Below are positions 43,982-53,923 of a stretch of 64,000 bases of DNA, piece after piece. Where the stretch lies: contig NZ_FXTN01000004.1 of NCBI RefSeq assembly GCF_900182595.1, positions 472,709-536,708 of the forward strand, written 5' to 3'. The notes under the pieces were generated by a model. It saw only the letters and a list, made by a program, of their open reading frames with translations, was not told where the DNA came from and ran no database searches. The first letter of the stretch is position 1, and each line of letters opens with the position of its first letter. The translations under genes were made by a program, and so were the position numbers. This DNA comes from Pedobacter westerhofensis (lineage in GTDB: Bacteria > Bacteroidota > Bacteroidia > Sphingobacteriales > Sphingobacteriaceae).

Positions 43982-46900
43982 ATGAAATTAACTGCTCTTT
44001 ATTTCTTCATGCTCATCATGACCGCGGGGCTGCTGCAGGTCAGCGCCTCCGGTTTTGCACAGCGGCTCACCTATGTCAAATCAGAAACCACGCTGAAACA
44101 GGTCTTTCAGGAGATCAAAAAACAAACCGGGTTTAAAGTATTGTACTCCAACAATGCGCTGGACGGGCGCCTGAAAATAAATGCTGATTTTAGAAATGCA
44201 GAATTAAAGAGCGTAATGGAAACGCTGCTGAAAAACCTGCCGCTTGTTTACGAAATCGAGGAGAAAAATATTCTTATCATCGAAAAGCACCCTCCGCAAA
44301 CCCGGGTACGTACCGGTCTTAAAGATATTGATATCCAGGGAAAGATTACAGACCATTTGGGCAAACCTTTGCCGGGGGCTTCGGTAAATGTAAAGGGGAC
44401 AGGGAAGGCTGTCAGCACAGATGAAAATGGCAGTTTTTCGCTTAAAAATGTAGATGAGCAGGCCATACTTGTTGTTTCTTTTATCGGATATGTACGAAAG
44501 GAAGTGCCGGTTAGGGGACAGCTAAATTTGAATATTGTACTTGCAGAAGACATTGGCCAGCTAAATGATGTAGTGGTTGTTGGTTATGATTCACGGAAAC
44601 AAAGCGAGCTGACGAGCTCAGTAGCTGTCGTATCTTCGGAAAAGCTGAAGGATGTAACCAGTAATAATATCGGCACCATGCTGCAGGGCAAGGTGGCCGG
44701 TTTACAGGTTGTAAACAGCTCCGGAGCACCGGGTGCTGCTGCCGAAATCAGGCTGCGGGGCGTTTCATCCGTTAATGCCAACCAGAGCCCACTCTTTGTG
44801 GTAGACGGGATCATCGGCGGTAATTATGACCCCAACGACGTGGAAAGCGTAATTATTCTGAAAGACGCAGGAGCTACTGCTTTGTACGGTTCACAGGCAA
44901 ACGCAGGGGTAATCATCGTTACTACAAAAAGGGCAAAACAAAACGAAACACGGTTTGAAGCTAAAGTATCTACAGGGCTCAGAACTGCGGATTTTGGTAA
45001 GATGAACCTGATGAACAGCAATGAACTCTACGATTATCAGAAAGAGTTCTACCGCGACTATATTGTGGGGGCTACGGATAACTCTTACAAGATCAACCTG
45101 CTGAAGTTCTATGCCGAGCGTCCGCTGTCACTGCGCAACCAGGATTACGACTGGTCAAAAGAATCTTTCAAAGCCGCCCCTGTATACAACTTCTACCTGT
45201 CAGCCACGGGCAAAACAGAGAAGAATGATTACTATGTAGGGGCGTCATACTATAAGGAGAAAGGAACTTTCATCCAGACCAATTTTGAGCGTGTTAACCT
45301 GCGCGGAAACTCAACTTATCACTTTTCAAAAAATCTTGATGTAACCAACAATATTAATCTCAGCGCTTCGCAGGGCAAAAGCTATGATTATATGGATATG
45401 TATTATTCATTCCTGAACATGCCCTGGGACAATCCTTATGATGCCAGCGGCAATCCGGTGTATGTAGACGGCAACTCTACTTTCAAATGGTGGTCCAGGG
45501 ATAAAATCAACCCGATCAACACCGTACAAAACTCAAATCATGTTTATAAGGGATTTAATGTAAATTATGACCTGGGCGTTAACTACCGGATTGCTGACTG
45601 GCTCACATTTGCCAGTACAAACAGGGTCTCTGCGTCGTATGATAAAAGCAGTAATTATGTATCGCCGCTTGCTGCGGGTGCCTATCACGCTACGGGTTAC
45701 CTGGATGAGCTGAGCATACTGAACTATGGTGTGATCAGCAATCAGCTGTTTAAATTTAACTTTAAATCGGGCGACCATAGTATCAGCGGTTTTGCAGGGG
45801 GAGCATTTGAAAGCAGCAGAAATGAATACTCCGGCGGCTCTGGCAAGGGTTTGCCTGAGGGCCTGAGTGTTCCGAATGTAGTGTCCAATAACCAGGCAAT
45901 CTCTGGCGCAAACAGCAAATATATCTTACAGTCGCTTTTATCACAGGTGAATTATAATTATAAAAATAAGTACTTCCTGTCTGGTTCTTTCAGGTATGAT
46001 GGTTCTTCTAACTTCGCCGCGAGCAGGCAGTACGGTGGATTCCCATCGGTGTCGGCAGCATGGTCTGCCAGCAACGAGGATTTTCTGGCTGATCATCCTG
46101 TGATCAGTAACCTGAAACTAAGAGCCAGCTATGGGATTACCGGTACCCAGGATATTGGTGCATCCCGTTACCTTGGGCTTTTCTCGCTCACTTCGCAGTA
46201 CAATTCACTGGTAGGCGCGATACCCTTTCAATTGGGCAATCCCGATCTCAGCTGGGAAAGTAAGCACCAGCTGGATGCAGGGTTAGATATCAGTTTATTC
46301 AAAAGGTTAAATATAACCCTTGATGTGTACCGTAATGAAACCAAAAACTTATTGCTGCAGGTATCGCAGCCACTTTCCGTGGGTTTCGAAACCAAATGGG
46401 AGAATGCCGGCACAGTAACAAATAAAGGTATTGAGCTGGGCATTGGCTCCAGTAATATCACCTCCCGGAATTTTGAATGGAGCACTGATTTTACCATCAA
46501 TTTTAATAACAACAAACTTTCGGGTTTCCCCTCGGATATTATCAAAACCGGCCCCTGGAGCATTTCACAGATCTACCGCAACGGTGGCAATCTTTTCGAA
46601 TTTTACATGCCAAAATGGTTGGGCGTGGATGCGCAGACCGGCGCGCCTGTCTGGGAAAAAATCACCTACGATGCACAGGGCAAGGCAACAGGCAGCGTAA
46701 GAACTTCAGACTATGCGCAGGCTACCAATCAGGAAGTTGGTTCTGCATTGCCAAAATACCAGGGTGGGTTTAACAACAACTTCAGGTATAAAAACTTCAA
46801 TTTAAGGATCAGTACTTACTTTAGCTATGGCAACAAAGTATTCAGCAATAACCTCAGGTTTATGATGAATGATGGCCATGAACCTTATTATAACCAGATC

Positions 46901-47287
46901 AGATTGCCTGATGATTCAAATATCTGGAGCGGGCCGGGAGATACACAGGCGACGGAGCCAAGCCCGCAGAACTCGGCCAACTCTACAGAAACTTCAACCC
47001 GTTACTTAAAAGACGGTGGTTATTTCACCATCAGGAACATTGCTTTTTCTTACACACTGCCGCAACAATGGGCAAAGGCGATTGACATGAGAACTGTAAC
47101 TGTGGGGCTAACGGCCGATAATGTGGCCACGTTTACAAAGTTTCTGGGCCAGGACCCTCAAACTACAATTACACCGGGCACAACTACGACTTCAGTTTTA
47201 CCGGGCACGTATTCAACCCCTGGAGTATCTGATTTTAAATATCCCAACAACCGGCAGTACCTGTTCACTCTCAACTTTAATTTTTAA
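43982..47287 (+). CDS. SusC/RagA-family TonB-dependent transducer with STN domain (PUL 3)
   Basis: After the signal peptide (ends ASGFAQ) comes a secretin/TonB N-terminal signalling domain (about 30-105: TTLKQVFQEIKKQTGFKVLYS, LKNLPLVYEIEEKNILI), which contacts FecR. Then a carboxypeptidase-D-like domain (IQGKITDHLGKPLPGASVNVKGTGK), the SusC box (LNDVVVVGYDSRKQSELTSSV, with GYDS in place of GYGT), plug and barrel. It both imports the glycan and reports it to the ECF sigma/FecR pair. It is 16 bases after fecR. Confidence 0.95.
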   Translation: MKLTALYFFMLIMTAGLLQVSASGFAQRLTYVKSETTLKQVFQEIKKQTGFKVLYSNNALDGRLKINADFRNAELKSVMETLLKNLPLVYEIEEKNILIIEKHPPQTRVRTGLKDIDIQGKITDHLGKPLPGASVNVKGTGKAVSTDENGSFSLKNVDEQAILVVSFIGYVRKEVPVRGQLNLNIVLAEDIGQLNDVVVVGYDSRKQSELTSSVAVVSSEKLKDVTSNNIGTMLQGKVAGLQVVNSSGAPGAAAEIRLRGVSSVNANQSPLFVVDGIIGGNYDPNDVESVIILKDAGATALYGSQANAGVIIVTTKRAKQNETRFEAKVSTGLRTADFGKMNLMNSNELYDYQKEFYRDYIVGATDNSYKINLLKFYAERPLSLRNQDYDWSKESFKAAPVYNFYLSATGKTEKNDYYVGASYYKEKGTFIQTNFERVNLRGNSTYHFSKNLDVTNNINLSASQGKSYDYMDMYYSFLNMPWDNPYDASGNPVYVDGNSTFKWWSRDKINPINTVQNSNHVYKGFNVNYDLGVNYRIADWLTFASTNRVSASYDKSSNYVSPLAAGAYHATGYLDELSILNYGVISNQLFKFNFKSGDHSISGFAGGAFESSRNEYSGGSGKGLPEGLSVPNVVSNNQAISGANSKYILQSLLSQVNYNYKNKYFLSGSFRYDGSSNFAASRQYGGFPSVSAAWSASNEDFLADHPVISNLKLRASYGITGTQDIGASRYLGLFSLTSQYNSLVGAIPFQLGNPDLSWESKHQLDAGLDISLFKRLNITLDVYRNETKNLLLQVSQPLSVGFETKWENAGTVTNKGIELGIGSSNITSRNFEWSTDFTINFNNNKLSGFPSDIIKTGPWSISQIYRNGGNLFEFYMPKWLGVDAQTGAPVWEKITYDAQGKATGSVRTSDYAQATNQEVGSALPKYQGGFNNNFRYKNFNLRISTYFSYGNKVFSNNLRFMMNDGHEPYYNQIRLPDDSNIWSGPGDTQATEPSPQNSANSTETSTRYLKDGGYFTIRNIAFSYTLPQQWAKAIDMRTVTVGLTADNVATFTKFLGQDPQTTITPGTTTTSVLPGTYSTPGVSDFKYPNNRQYLFTLNFNF

Positions 47288-47291
47288 GGAA

Positions 47292-48809
47292 ATGAAGAAT
47301 ATTGTATCCACATTCGTTCTCTTGTTTTTCATCACATTCAGCAGTTGCAAAAAGCTGGACGTTAGCCCAAGTGACGCCATCAGCACCAATAACCTGGTGA
47401 CCACAACAGATGGACTGACCAACGCTTTGAACGGGGCCTATTCCTTGTTTAAAGACCATGTCACTTTTAACGGGATTACGGATCAGAACAATATGTATCT
47501 GAGGCAGTTCTATCAGCTCTCTGATTTTGCAAGCGATGATATCGTTTGCGGTCAGGTGACCACCGATCCGCTATATTACAGTTTTAGCCTTGACCACTCG
47601 CCCTCACAAAGCAATACCCGTTACTACTGGTACATTTCCTATAAGATCATCAATGGCGTAAATACCGTTATCGATGCTGTAGACAAATCGGGCAAAACAG
47701 ATCCTGTTACGAACCAGTTACTCGGAGAATGTTATTTTTTGCGTGCTTTCTGTCATTTCAATTTAGTGCGTTTGTTTGCCAAACCTTATAGCCTTGACGC
47801 GAATTCGCCCGGGATTATCCTGCGTACCAGCCTTAGCGATCCTGCAAAAAAAGCCAGGTCTACCGTTAAAGAAGTGTATGATTCCGTTATTGCTGATGCC
47901 GAAAAAGGAGCCGGTTTGATGACCCGGCCGCGAGGTGTCCAATACGCGTCCCAGGTAGCAGCATGGTCTTTACTGGCGCGGCTGAACCTCTATAAAGAAG
48001 ATAATGCAAAGGCAATAGAATATGCTACGAGGGTGATCAGTTCTGGCAAATTCAGCCTGGCAACCAAAACAACCTATCCGGCGCTTTTTGCCAATGCAGC
48101 AACCAGCAGCGAAACGATCTTCTGTATTGCATTTACGGCCCTGGATGATTACGGTAAATTTGGTTCTATCGCTTCTATGATTTATTCAGACGGCAACTCC
48201 GGCTGGGGCGAAGAATATGCCTCATCATCATTGCGCAGCGCCATGTCTGCACATCCGGAGGATGTCCGCTGGTCATATATTGTACCGCTGAAAGATGGCA
48301 GCGGCGCTGTGCAGAAGAAAAATGGGATTGAAGTATATTATATCAGCAAGTTCTCCTTTCAGGGCGGGCTCCCTAATTTAAGCTCGCCCATAATGTTCAG
48401 GATAGCTGAACTATATCTGATCCGTGCCGAGGCGAATGCTAAAATGGGCGCCACTGCCAGCGCGCTGGATGATGTGGACATGATCCGCAAAAACCGCGGT
48501 TTGGAAGGATCTCTTTACAATCAGTCTTTACCTCCGGGTAATCAGATTCTGGATATTGTGTTAGCGGAAAAGCGTATAGAAATGGCATTTGAAGGGCACC
48601 GGACATATGATGTGTTCCGCAATAAGCAGACTTTGAACAAGGCTTACTGGGGATATCATCTTACGAGTTTGAAAGAGACAGATGTAGATCTGTCCAAAAC
48701 TCCTGCGGGTTATCCTAACCTGACTGTACCCTATACAAGTCCCAGGATCATCTATTACCTCCCGGTTGATGAGGTTTTAAGTAACCCACTGGCGACACAA
48801 AACCCATAA
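47292..48809 (+). CDS. SusD/RagB-family glycan-binding lipoprotein (PUL 3)
   Basis: ATG 47292 lies four bases after the susC stop and gives MKNIVSTFVLLFFITFSSCKK with a lipobox Cys; the same frame is open further upstream inside susC but has no signal there. SusD features: LLGECYFLRAFCHFNLVRLFAKP, FRIAELYLIRAEANAKMGA, VLAEKRIEMAFEGHRTYDVFRNK. Partner of the preceding SusC. Confidence 0.94.
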   Translation: MKNIVSTFVLLFFITFSSCKKLDVSPSDAISTNNLVTTTDGLTNALNGAYSLFKDHVTFNGITDQNNMYLRQFYQLSDFASDDIVCGQVTTDPLYYSFSLDHSPSQSNTRYYWYISYKIINGVNTVIDAVDKSGKTDPVTNQLLGECYFLRAFCHFNLVRLFAKPYSLDANSPGIILRTSLSDPAKKARSTVKEVYDSVIADAEKGAGLMTRPRGVQYASQVAAWSLLARLNLYKEDNAKAIEYATRVISSGKFSLATKTTYPALFANAATSSETIFCIAFTALDDYGKFGSIASMIYSDGNSGWGEEYASSSLRSAMSAHPEDVRWSYIVPLKDGSGAVQKKNGIEVYYISKFSFQGGLPNLSSPIMFRIAELYLIRAEANAKMGATASALDDVDMIRKNRGLEGSLYNQSLPPGNQILDIVLAEKRIEMAFEGHRTYDVFRNKQTLNKAYWGYHLTSLKETDVDLSKTPAGYPNLTVPYTSPRIIYYLPVDEVLSNPLATQNP

Positions 48810-48840
48810 TTAATGATCACATCCTGATATATAAACAGAT

Positions 48841-49710
48841 ATGAAAAATTTTAAAGCTTATTTGAGCCTGTCAGCAGTCATATTGGCTGGCCTGGGTTTT
48901 ATCTCCTGTAAAAAAGACAGGAGCGATATAAAGACCGATTTATTATATGATATCACTGTTAACGGCGCAACTGCAACTTTTACGGTAAAAACCGCAGGAG
49001 TAACCAATTACCAATGGGATTTTGGCGATGGCCAAACTTCAACGGATGCCAGCCCAACGCATACCTACCCGGGCAAAGGCAAATATGTACCCACCCTGAT
49101 CGCTGTGGTGGACGGAAAGAAAACCGAAGCATCTGCCGTATTACGGATCAGTAAATTATCACCGGTAAAAATAGATGACCAATCTCTTGATGACTGGGCA
49201 GGTGTGACCAAAGATGTTATTCCTTTGGGGCCAAAAAAAGGTGTCTTTAACAATGTAAAACTGGATTATGATGGTAATTACATCTACCTGTACGGAGAGA
49301 TGACCGGGAAAAGGTCGGATGCTGTTATTTTTGATATTTATCTGGATTCAGATAACAATCCGGCGACAGGGCTTTTAACGGGTACTTTTATCGGTGGTGG
49401 TTATGATATCCTGCTGGAAGGCCCGGTGCTGAGCCAGGACCTGGGCATCTTTTACTACAACAGCACCAATCAAAATGATTTTTCGGCATTCACTCCGCAA
49501 TCAATAACAGAGGCTTACAACCTGGGTACTGTAAAAGAAGAAGGGGGAGTAGTCAGGTTTGAAGTCCGTTTCGCCCGCGGCAAGCTTAAGGGCTTAACGG
49601 GCTCTGGTCTTCGCATCGCCTTACAGGCGATTAAGAATGACTGGTCGGCCACCTTAGGCAATGCACCCGATGAGGGGACTTCCAGTTTCTTTTTTGATAT
49701 GAGTGAATAA
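48841..49710 (+). CDS. PKD-domain surface lipoprotein of PUL 3
   Basis: The lipobox Cys is in GFISCKKD. One PKD domain (about 35-105) carries VTNYQWDFGDGQTSTDASPTHTYPGKGKYVPTLIAV, the classic WDFGDG...HTY signature. The C-terminal half (about 110-289) is a beta-rich jelly-roll-like region (DDWAGV, IFDIYLDSDNNPATGLLTG) that recalls carbohydrate-binding or sugar-ligand-sensing modules (DOMON/CBM9-like, uncertain). It takes the place of the SusE/F-type surface glycan-binding protein in this locus. Confidence 0.8.
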   Translation: MKNFKAYLSLSAVILAGLGFISCKKDRSDIKTDLLYDITVNGATATFTVKTAGVTNYQWDFGDGQTSTDASPTHTYPGKGKYVPTLIAVVDGKKTEASAVLRISKLSPVKIDDQSLDDWAGVTKDVIPLGPKKGVFNNVKLDYDGNYIYLYGEMTGKRSDAVIFDIYLDSDNNPATGLLTGTFIGGGYDILLEGPVLSQDLGIFYYNSTNQNDFSAFTPQSITEAYNLGTVKEEGGVVRFEVRFARGKLKGLTGSGLRIALQAIKNDWSATLGNAPDEGTSSFFFDMSE

Positions 49711-49793
49711 GGACTGTCCATATAAATAATTTTTATCATCATAAAGACACGATCTCAGGCAATTAAGCAAATTCAAACCTATTTTAAATTACT

Positions 49794-51353
49794 ATGAAAA
49801 AAATCTTCTTAGCAGTGGTCGTGGTGTTCATTCTGAACTCCTGCGCTAAACAAAACGACATCAAAAGTCTTTCTGAAGAAAAATCAAAAACAACTGCGAT
49901 GTCATCAGTACTGGCATTGAACAGTTATTACGTCAACGGAACCTCAGGAAGTGACAGCAACGATGGCACATCGGCAGCTACCGCGCTCAAAACCATTCAG
50001 GCCGCGTTATGGAAAACCGCAGACAGTGCGGGTACAACCATCTACGTAGCGGGAGGAACGTATAAGGAAAGGCTCTACTGGCCGCATTCCGGGGCTTCTG
50101 CTGCAGAACCACTTACGCTGACCAATTACAATGGTGAAACGGTAACATTGGATGGCGTTGATGCCACTAATTCTGCCCAGAATGAAATGATTGGTATCGC
50201 TAGCAGAAGCCATATCAGGATCAACCATATCAATATTGCCAATAACATCAGGAAGGATGCCAAAGGCATTTACATGGTGGGTGCGGGTACAGATGTACAA
50301 TTTACCAACTGTAAAATTTACAATATCGGATGGACAGATAATGCCAGTGCACAGCCGTCAAGTACAGACAATGCCAATCCAATGGTAGTGGTAGGATCTT
50401 TCGGGGCTTCATATTCCAATATTTATATCGGCTATAATGAAGTCTATAGTTGCAATACGGGCTTTAGTGAGGGGATGACCCTAACCGGTAATGTAGAAAA
50501 TTTCCTGATCGAAGGTAATATCGTTCATGATATCCGGAATATTGGTATTGACATTTCAGGCCACTATTCATGGGCTAACCCTACACCATCTGTAAATTTT
50601 GCGCGTAATGGCAATGTAAAGTATAACACGGTATACCGCTGCGTTTCGCCCATAGCTGTTTCTGCCGGAATTTACGTGGATGGCGGAAAATGGGTAAATG
50701 TCGAAGGCAATACCTCCTATGAAAACTCAACCGGTATCAGTGCGGGTTGTGAGAACAGTAATAATACAGCTGAGGGGATAAATATCAGGAGCAATTTTAT
50801 CTATAATAATGTGGAGGCAGGGATTATCATGGGATCAAATGCAGCCGGCAGCAAAGTGGTCAATTCAAAAATTATAAATAATTCACTGTTCAAAAACTTC
50901 TCTAAAACCGGATGGGGAGGGGAAATACACCTGCAGAATGTAGATCAGCTCTCTGTTGTGAACAACATTATCCAGTCGGCAAGCAATATTGTAGTGGTGG
51001 CCTCTCTCGGTTATTCTGCCACCAACCTGAGTTTTGATTATAATAATTATTATTCGGCTTCGGGCACTGCAGCGACGATAACTTTTGACTGGGGCGGAAT
51101 AAATGGCAACACGTATGGTTCTTTTGCAGCTTATAAGGCCGGAACTGGTTTAGATGCCAATTCAACTTACAGCGTACCGTCCTTTATTTCTGCGGCTTTG
51201 CCGGTGCCAAACCTTCATCTGACCAGTGCTTCTTCGTGTATCAATGCAGGATTACCATCCTTTACAGCACAACCCGGAGAGCTTGACATTGATAAGGAGG
51301 CAAGAGTGAGAAATGGCCGCGTAGACATCGGGGCAGATGAATCAGCTTATTAA
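49794..51353 (+). CDS. Right-handed beta-helix lipoprotein, possible polysaccharide lyase or hydrolase
   Basis: The lipobox Cys is in LNSCAKQ. The N-terminus of the helix has YYVNGTSGSDSNDGTSAATALKTIQAAL and TIYVAGGTYKERL, typical of the DUF1565/NosD-like start of pectate-lyase-type beta helices. Repeating turns with N-x-I/V patterns follow (INHINIANNI, VEGNTSYENS, VNSKIINNSLF), and the C-terminus is NAGLPSFTAQPGELDIDKEARVRNGRVDIGADE, the choice-of-anchor-Q type tail. I cannot assign a lyase family or catalytic residues. It lies in PUL 3 between the PKD lipoprotein and a membrane acyltransferase. Confidence 0.8.
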   Translation: MKKIFLAVVVVFILNSCAKQNDIKSLSEEKSKTTAMSSVLALNSYYVNGTSGSDSNDGTSAATALKTIQAALWKTADSAGTTIYVAGGTYKERLYWPHSGASAAEPLTLTNYNGETVTLDGVDATNSAQNEMIGIASRSHIRINHINIANNIRKDAKGIYMVGAGTDVQFTNCKIYNIGWTDNASAQPSSTDNANPMVVVGSFGASYSNIYIGYNEVYSCNTGFSEGMTLTGNVENFLIEGNIVHDIRNIGIDISGHYSWANPTPSVNFARNGNVKYNTVYRCVSPIAVSAGIYVDGGKWVNVEGNTSYENSTGISAGCENSNNTAEGINIRSNFIYNNVEAGIIMGSNAAGSKVVNSKIINNSLFKNFSKTGWGGEIHLQNVDQLSVVNNIIQSASNIVVVASLGYSATNLSFDYNNYYSASGTAATITFDWGGINGNTYGSFAAYKAGTGLDANSTYSVPSFISAALPVPNLHLTSASSCINAGLPSFTAQPGELDIDKEARVRNGRVDIGADESAY

Positions 51354-51368
51354 AAAACATCTGCAGGC

Positions 51369-52487
51369 ATGAAATATACAGACCATATGGTTGTTCAGGA
51401 GCGCGTCATTTCACTGGATGTGATGAGGGGAATGATTATGTTGTTCCTATGTGCAGAGAGCTGTCTTGTATTTACGGCCCTGAACAATCTTGGCCTCCCG
51501 GGGCCTGCGATGCTGATGATCGCGCAGTTCTTTCATCATCCCTGGCATGGCCTGCGTTTTTGGGACCTTGTTCAGCCTGCATTTATGTTTATGGCTGGTG
51601 CCGCTTTGTATATTTCTTATAGCCGAAAGCTGGTACAGGGCATTACCTTGACTGCCAATCTCAGGCATATCCTTATCCGCAGTTTTAAATTACTATTGTT
51701 TGGACTGGGATTACATTGCATATATGCCGGTAAACCGGTTTGGGAGCTATGGAATGTGCTCACCCAGCTTGCATTTACTACCATCATCACCTATCTGTTA
51801 ATCAATAAGTCTATCACTTTTCAGGTGTTGTTCTCTGTTGTGTTGTTGATCGGGGCTGAGTTAATGTACCGGTATATCAAAATTCCGGGCTTTGACCAGT
51901 CCTTTGTGGAGCATCATAATTTTGGTGCTTATATGGATACTGTCCTGATGGGAAAGATCAATCCTGACGGCTGGGTAGCAATTAATTTAATACCAACTGC
52001 AGCACATACCATCTGGGGAAGCCTTAGCGGCAGGCTCCTGGTTTCAAACCAATCCCAGTACTCTAAAGTAAAGCTGCTGCTGTTAACAGGTTTTTTGTTA
52101 TTATTGATTGGTTTTGGATTGGATATCAGCGGCATTACTCCAATTATCAAAAGAATCAGTACCAGTAGTTTTGTGTTTGCCTCCGGCGGCTGGGTATTAA
52201 TTATCATGGCCGCAGTATACTGGATCGCAGACCTGAAAAAAAACATAAAATATGCCTGGGTATTTTCTGTAATGGGTATGAATGCGATATTTATCTATAT
52301 TTTTTTTGAAACAGTGGGTATGCAGTGGCTCAATGGAGCGGTAGCTATTTTCACAGGAAAAATGCTTCAGCTCATTTTTGGGTTCCCTGAGCATCCGATG
52401 GCTTTGTGTTCTTCGCTTGCGGTCTGGTTTGCAGAGTGGTGGCTTTGCTACTGGCTGTACAGGAAAAAGATCTTTTTTAAAATTTAA
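51369..52487 (+). CDS. Heparan-alpha-glucosaminide N-acetyltransferase-like membrane protein (DUF5009)
   Basis: This polytopic inner-membrane protein (372 residues, about 10 helices) has the family start SLDVMRGMIMLFL and the motif FHHPWHGLRFWDLVQPAFMFMAGAALYIS, which contains the His-rich loop of HGSNAT/NagX proteins. Human HGSNAT carries acetyl groups across a membrane to glucosamine ends; bacterial relatives in PULs are thought to acetylate amino sugars in the periplasm. It is 15 bases after the beta-helix gene and 24 before the GH109-like gene. Confidence 0.82.
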   Translation: MKYTDHMVVQERVISLDVMRGMIMLFLCAESCLVFTALNNLGLPGPAMLMIAQFFHHPWHGLRFWDLVQPAFMFMAGAALYISYSRKLVQGITLTANLRHILIRSFKLLLFGLGLHCIYAGKPVWELWNVLTQLAFTTIITYLLINKSITFQVLFSVVLLIGAELMYRYIKIPGFDQSFVEHHNFGAYMDTVLMGKINPDGWVAINLIPTAAHTIWGSLSGRLLVSNQSQYSKVKLLLLTGFLLLLIGFGLDISGITPIIKRISTSSFVFASGGWVLIIMAAVYWIADLKKNIKYAWVFSVMGMNAIFIYIFFETVGMQWLNGAVAIFTGKMLQLIFGFPEHPMALCSSLAVWFAEWWLCYWLYRKKIFFKI

Positions 52488-52511
52488 ACTTATCAACTAA
52501 ATACATATACT

Positions 52512-53861
52512 ATGCACCGCAGAGAGTTTGTTAGGAATACAGCCGTTGGCCTGGCTGGTTTAACTATTTTACCGTCAGCATCTTTATTTGCGAAGAGTGC
52601 CGATCAGATCAGGCTTGGTTATATCGGTGTAGGATTGCGCGGGCGCAGCCACATCGCTGAGGGGCTGCTTCGCAATGATGTTTCCATTGTGGCCATTTGT
52701 GATACGCAGGAGAGCTCATTGCAATATTGCCGTGCACAGTTTGTGAAAGCAGGAAAGAAGCTCCCCACTGAATATACAGGAGGGGTTGAGGCCTACAAAA
52801 AACTGCTGGAAAGAAAGGATATAGACGCTGTGATTATCGCCACGCCATGGGAATTCCATAAAGAACAGGCCATCGATGCGATGCGTGCAGGCAAATATGT
52901 TGGCTGCGAGGTGATCGCCGGAATTACATTAGACGATCACTGGGAAATTTTAAAGGTGTATGAAGAAACGAAAGTACCTTATATGACGCTGGAAAATGTG
53001 TGTTACAGAAGGGATGTGCTTGCGGTATTAAACATGGTTAGGAACCAGCTTTTTGGAGAGCTTGTCCATCTGGAAGGTGGTTATCAGCATGACCTCAGGG
53101 GCGTACTATTCAATGACGGTAAACATTTTGACGGCAAAGGTGCTGAATTTGGCCCGGGCACCGTTGGTGAAGCACAATGGCGTACCAAATGGAATGCAGA
53201 GCGCAACGGAGATATTTACCCTACTCATGGTATCGGCCCGATCATGAATTATGCAGATATCAACAGGGGAAATCAATTTACCAACCTGGTCTCTTTTGCT
53301 TCAAAATCCCCCGGGCTCAACCGTTATATTGAGCAGGTGTCGCCCGGTAATAAAAATGCCTCCATCAAGTTTAAAAACGGAGATATTGTAACCACCATGC
53401 TGAATTGCGCAAACGGCGAAACGGTGACTTTAACTCATGACACACATTTGCCCAGGCCATATTCCCTGGGGTTCAGGGTACAGGGAACAGCAGGACTGTG
53501 GATGGATGTGGCAGACTCCATCTATATCGAAGGGAAATCAAAATCCTACGATCACTGGGACAGCGCAAAGGTATGGACAGAAAAGTATGATCATCCCTTA
53601 TGGAAGAAATATCAGCACCAGGCAGACGGCGCCGGCCATGGCGGCATGGACTGGTTCGTTTTTAATGCTTTTGTAGAGGCCGTAAAGCAGCGCAGGCAAA
53701 CACCGATCGACATTTATGATTCTTTAACAATGAGCGTGATTACCCCATTATCTGAGAAATCAATAGCAGAGGGCAATATGCCGCAAAAATTCCCTGATTT
53801 TACCAAAGGAAAGTGGAAGCAGCGTAAAAATACTTTTGCACTGGACGACAGTGGATTTTAA
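52512..53861 (+). CDS. Gfo/Idh/MocA-family protein, GH109-like (alpha-N-acetylgalactosaminidase type)
   Basis: A Tat-type leader is present (RREFVRNT, then a hydrophobic stretch, ending near LFAKSA). The Rossmann NAD-binding motif is GYIGVGLRGRSH (36-47). The segment YMTLENVCYRRDVLAVLNMVRNQLFGELVHLEGGYQHDLRG and the later YPTHGIGP match the GH109 pattern, in which NAD+ is used catalytically to split alpha-GalNAc. Not every such protein is a glycosidase. Last gene of PUL 3, followed by a hairpin. Confidence 0.82.
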   Translation: MHRREFVRNTAVGLAGLTILPSASLFAKSADQIRLGYIGVGLRGRSHIAEGLLRNDVSIVAICDTQESSLQYCRAQFVKAGKKLPTEYTGGVEAYKKLLERKDIDAVIIATPWEFHKEQAIDAMRAGKYVGCEVIAGITLDDHWEILKVYEETKVPYMTLENVCYRRDVLAVLNMVRNQLFGELVHLEGGYQHDLRGVLFNDGKHFDGKGAEFGPGTVGEAQWRTKWNAERNGDIYPTHGIGPIMNYADINRGNQFTNLVSFASKSPGLNRYIEQVSPGNKNASIKFKNGDIVTTMLNCANGETVTLTHDTHLPRPYSLGFRVQGTAGLWMDVADSIYIEGKSKSYDHWDSAKVWTEKYDHPLWKKYQHQADGAGHGGMDWFVFNAFVEAVKQRRQTPIDIYDSLTMSVITPLSEKSIAEGNMPQKFPDFTKGKWKQRKNTFALDDSGF

Positions 53862-53864
53862 TTT

Positions 53865-53906
53865 ACTCTGATCATCGTTTTCTGTCTTGCAAAGGATGAT
53901 CAGAGT
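53865..53906. terminator. Hairpin between convergent genes
   Basis: ACTCTGATCATC (53865-53876) pairs perfectly with GATGATCAGAGT (53895-53906), with an 18-base loop rich in T. It lies between the end of PUL 3 and the end of the minus-strand EEP gene. There is only a short T-run after the stem, so efficiency is uncertain. Confidence 0.6.
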
Positions 53907-53923
53907 TTAAACTGATTCCTATG

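Noticed and set aside
47121..47291. N-terminal extension of the PUL 3 susD frame into susC
   Set aside because: The frame is open inside susC, but the signal peptide and lipobox start at 47292, so the extension is not translated.
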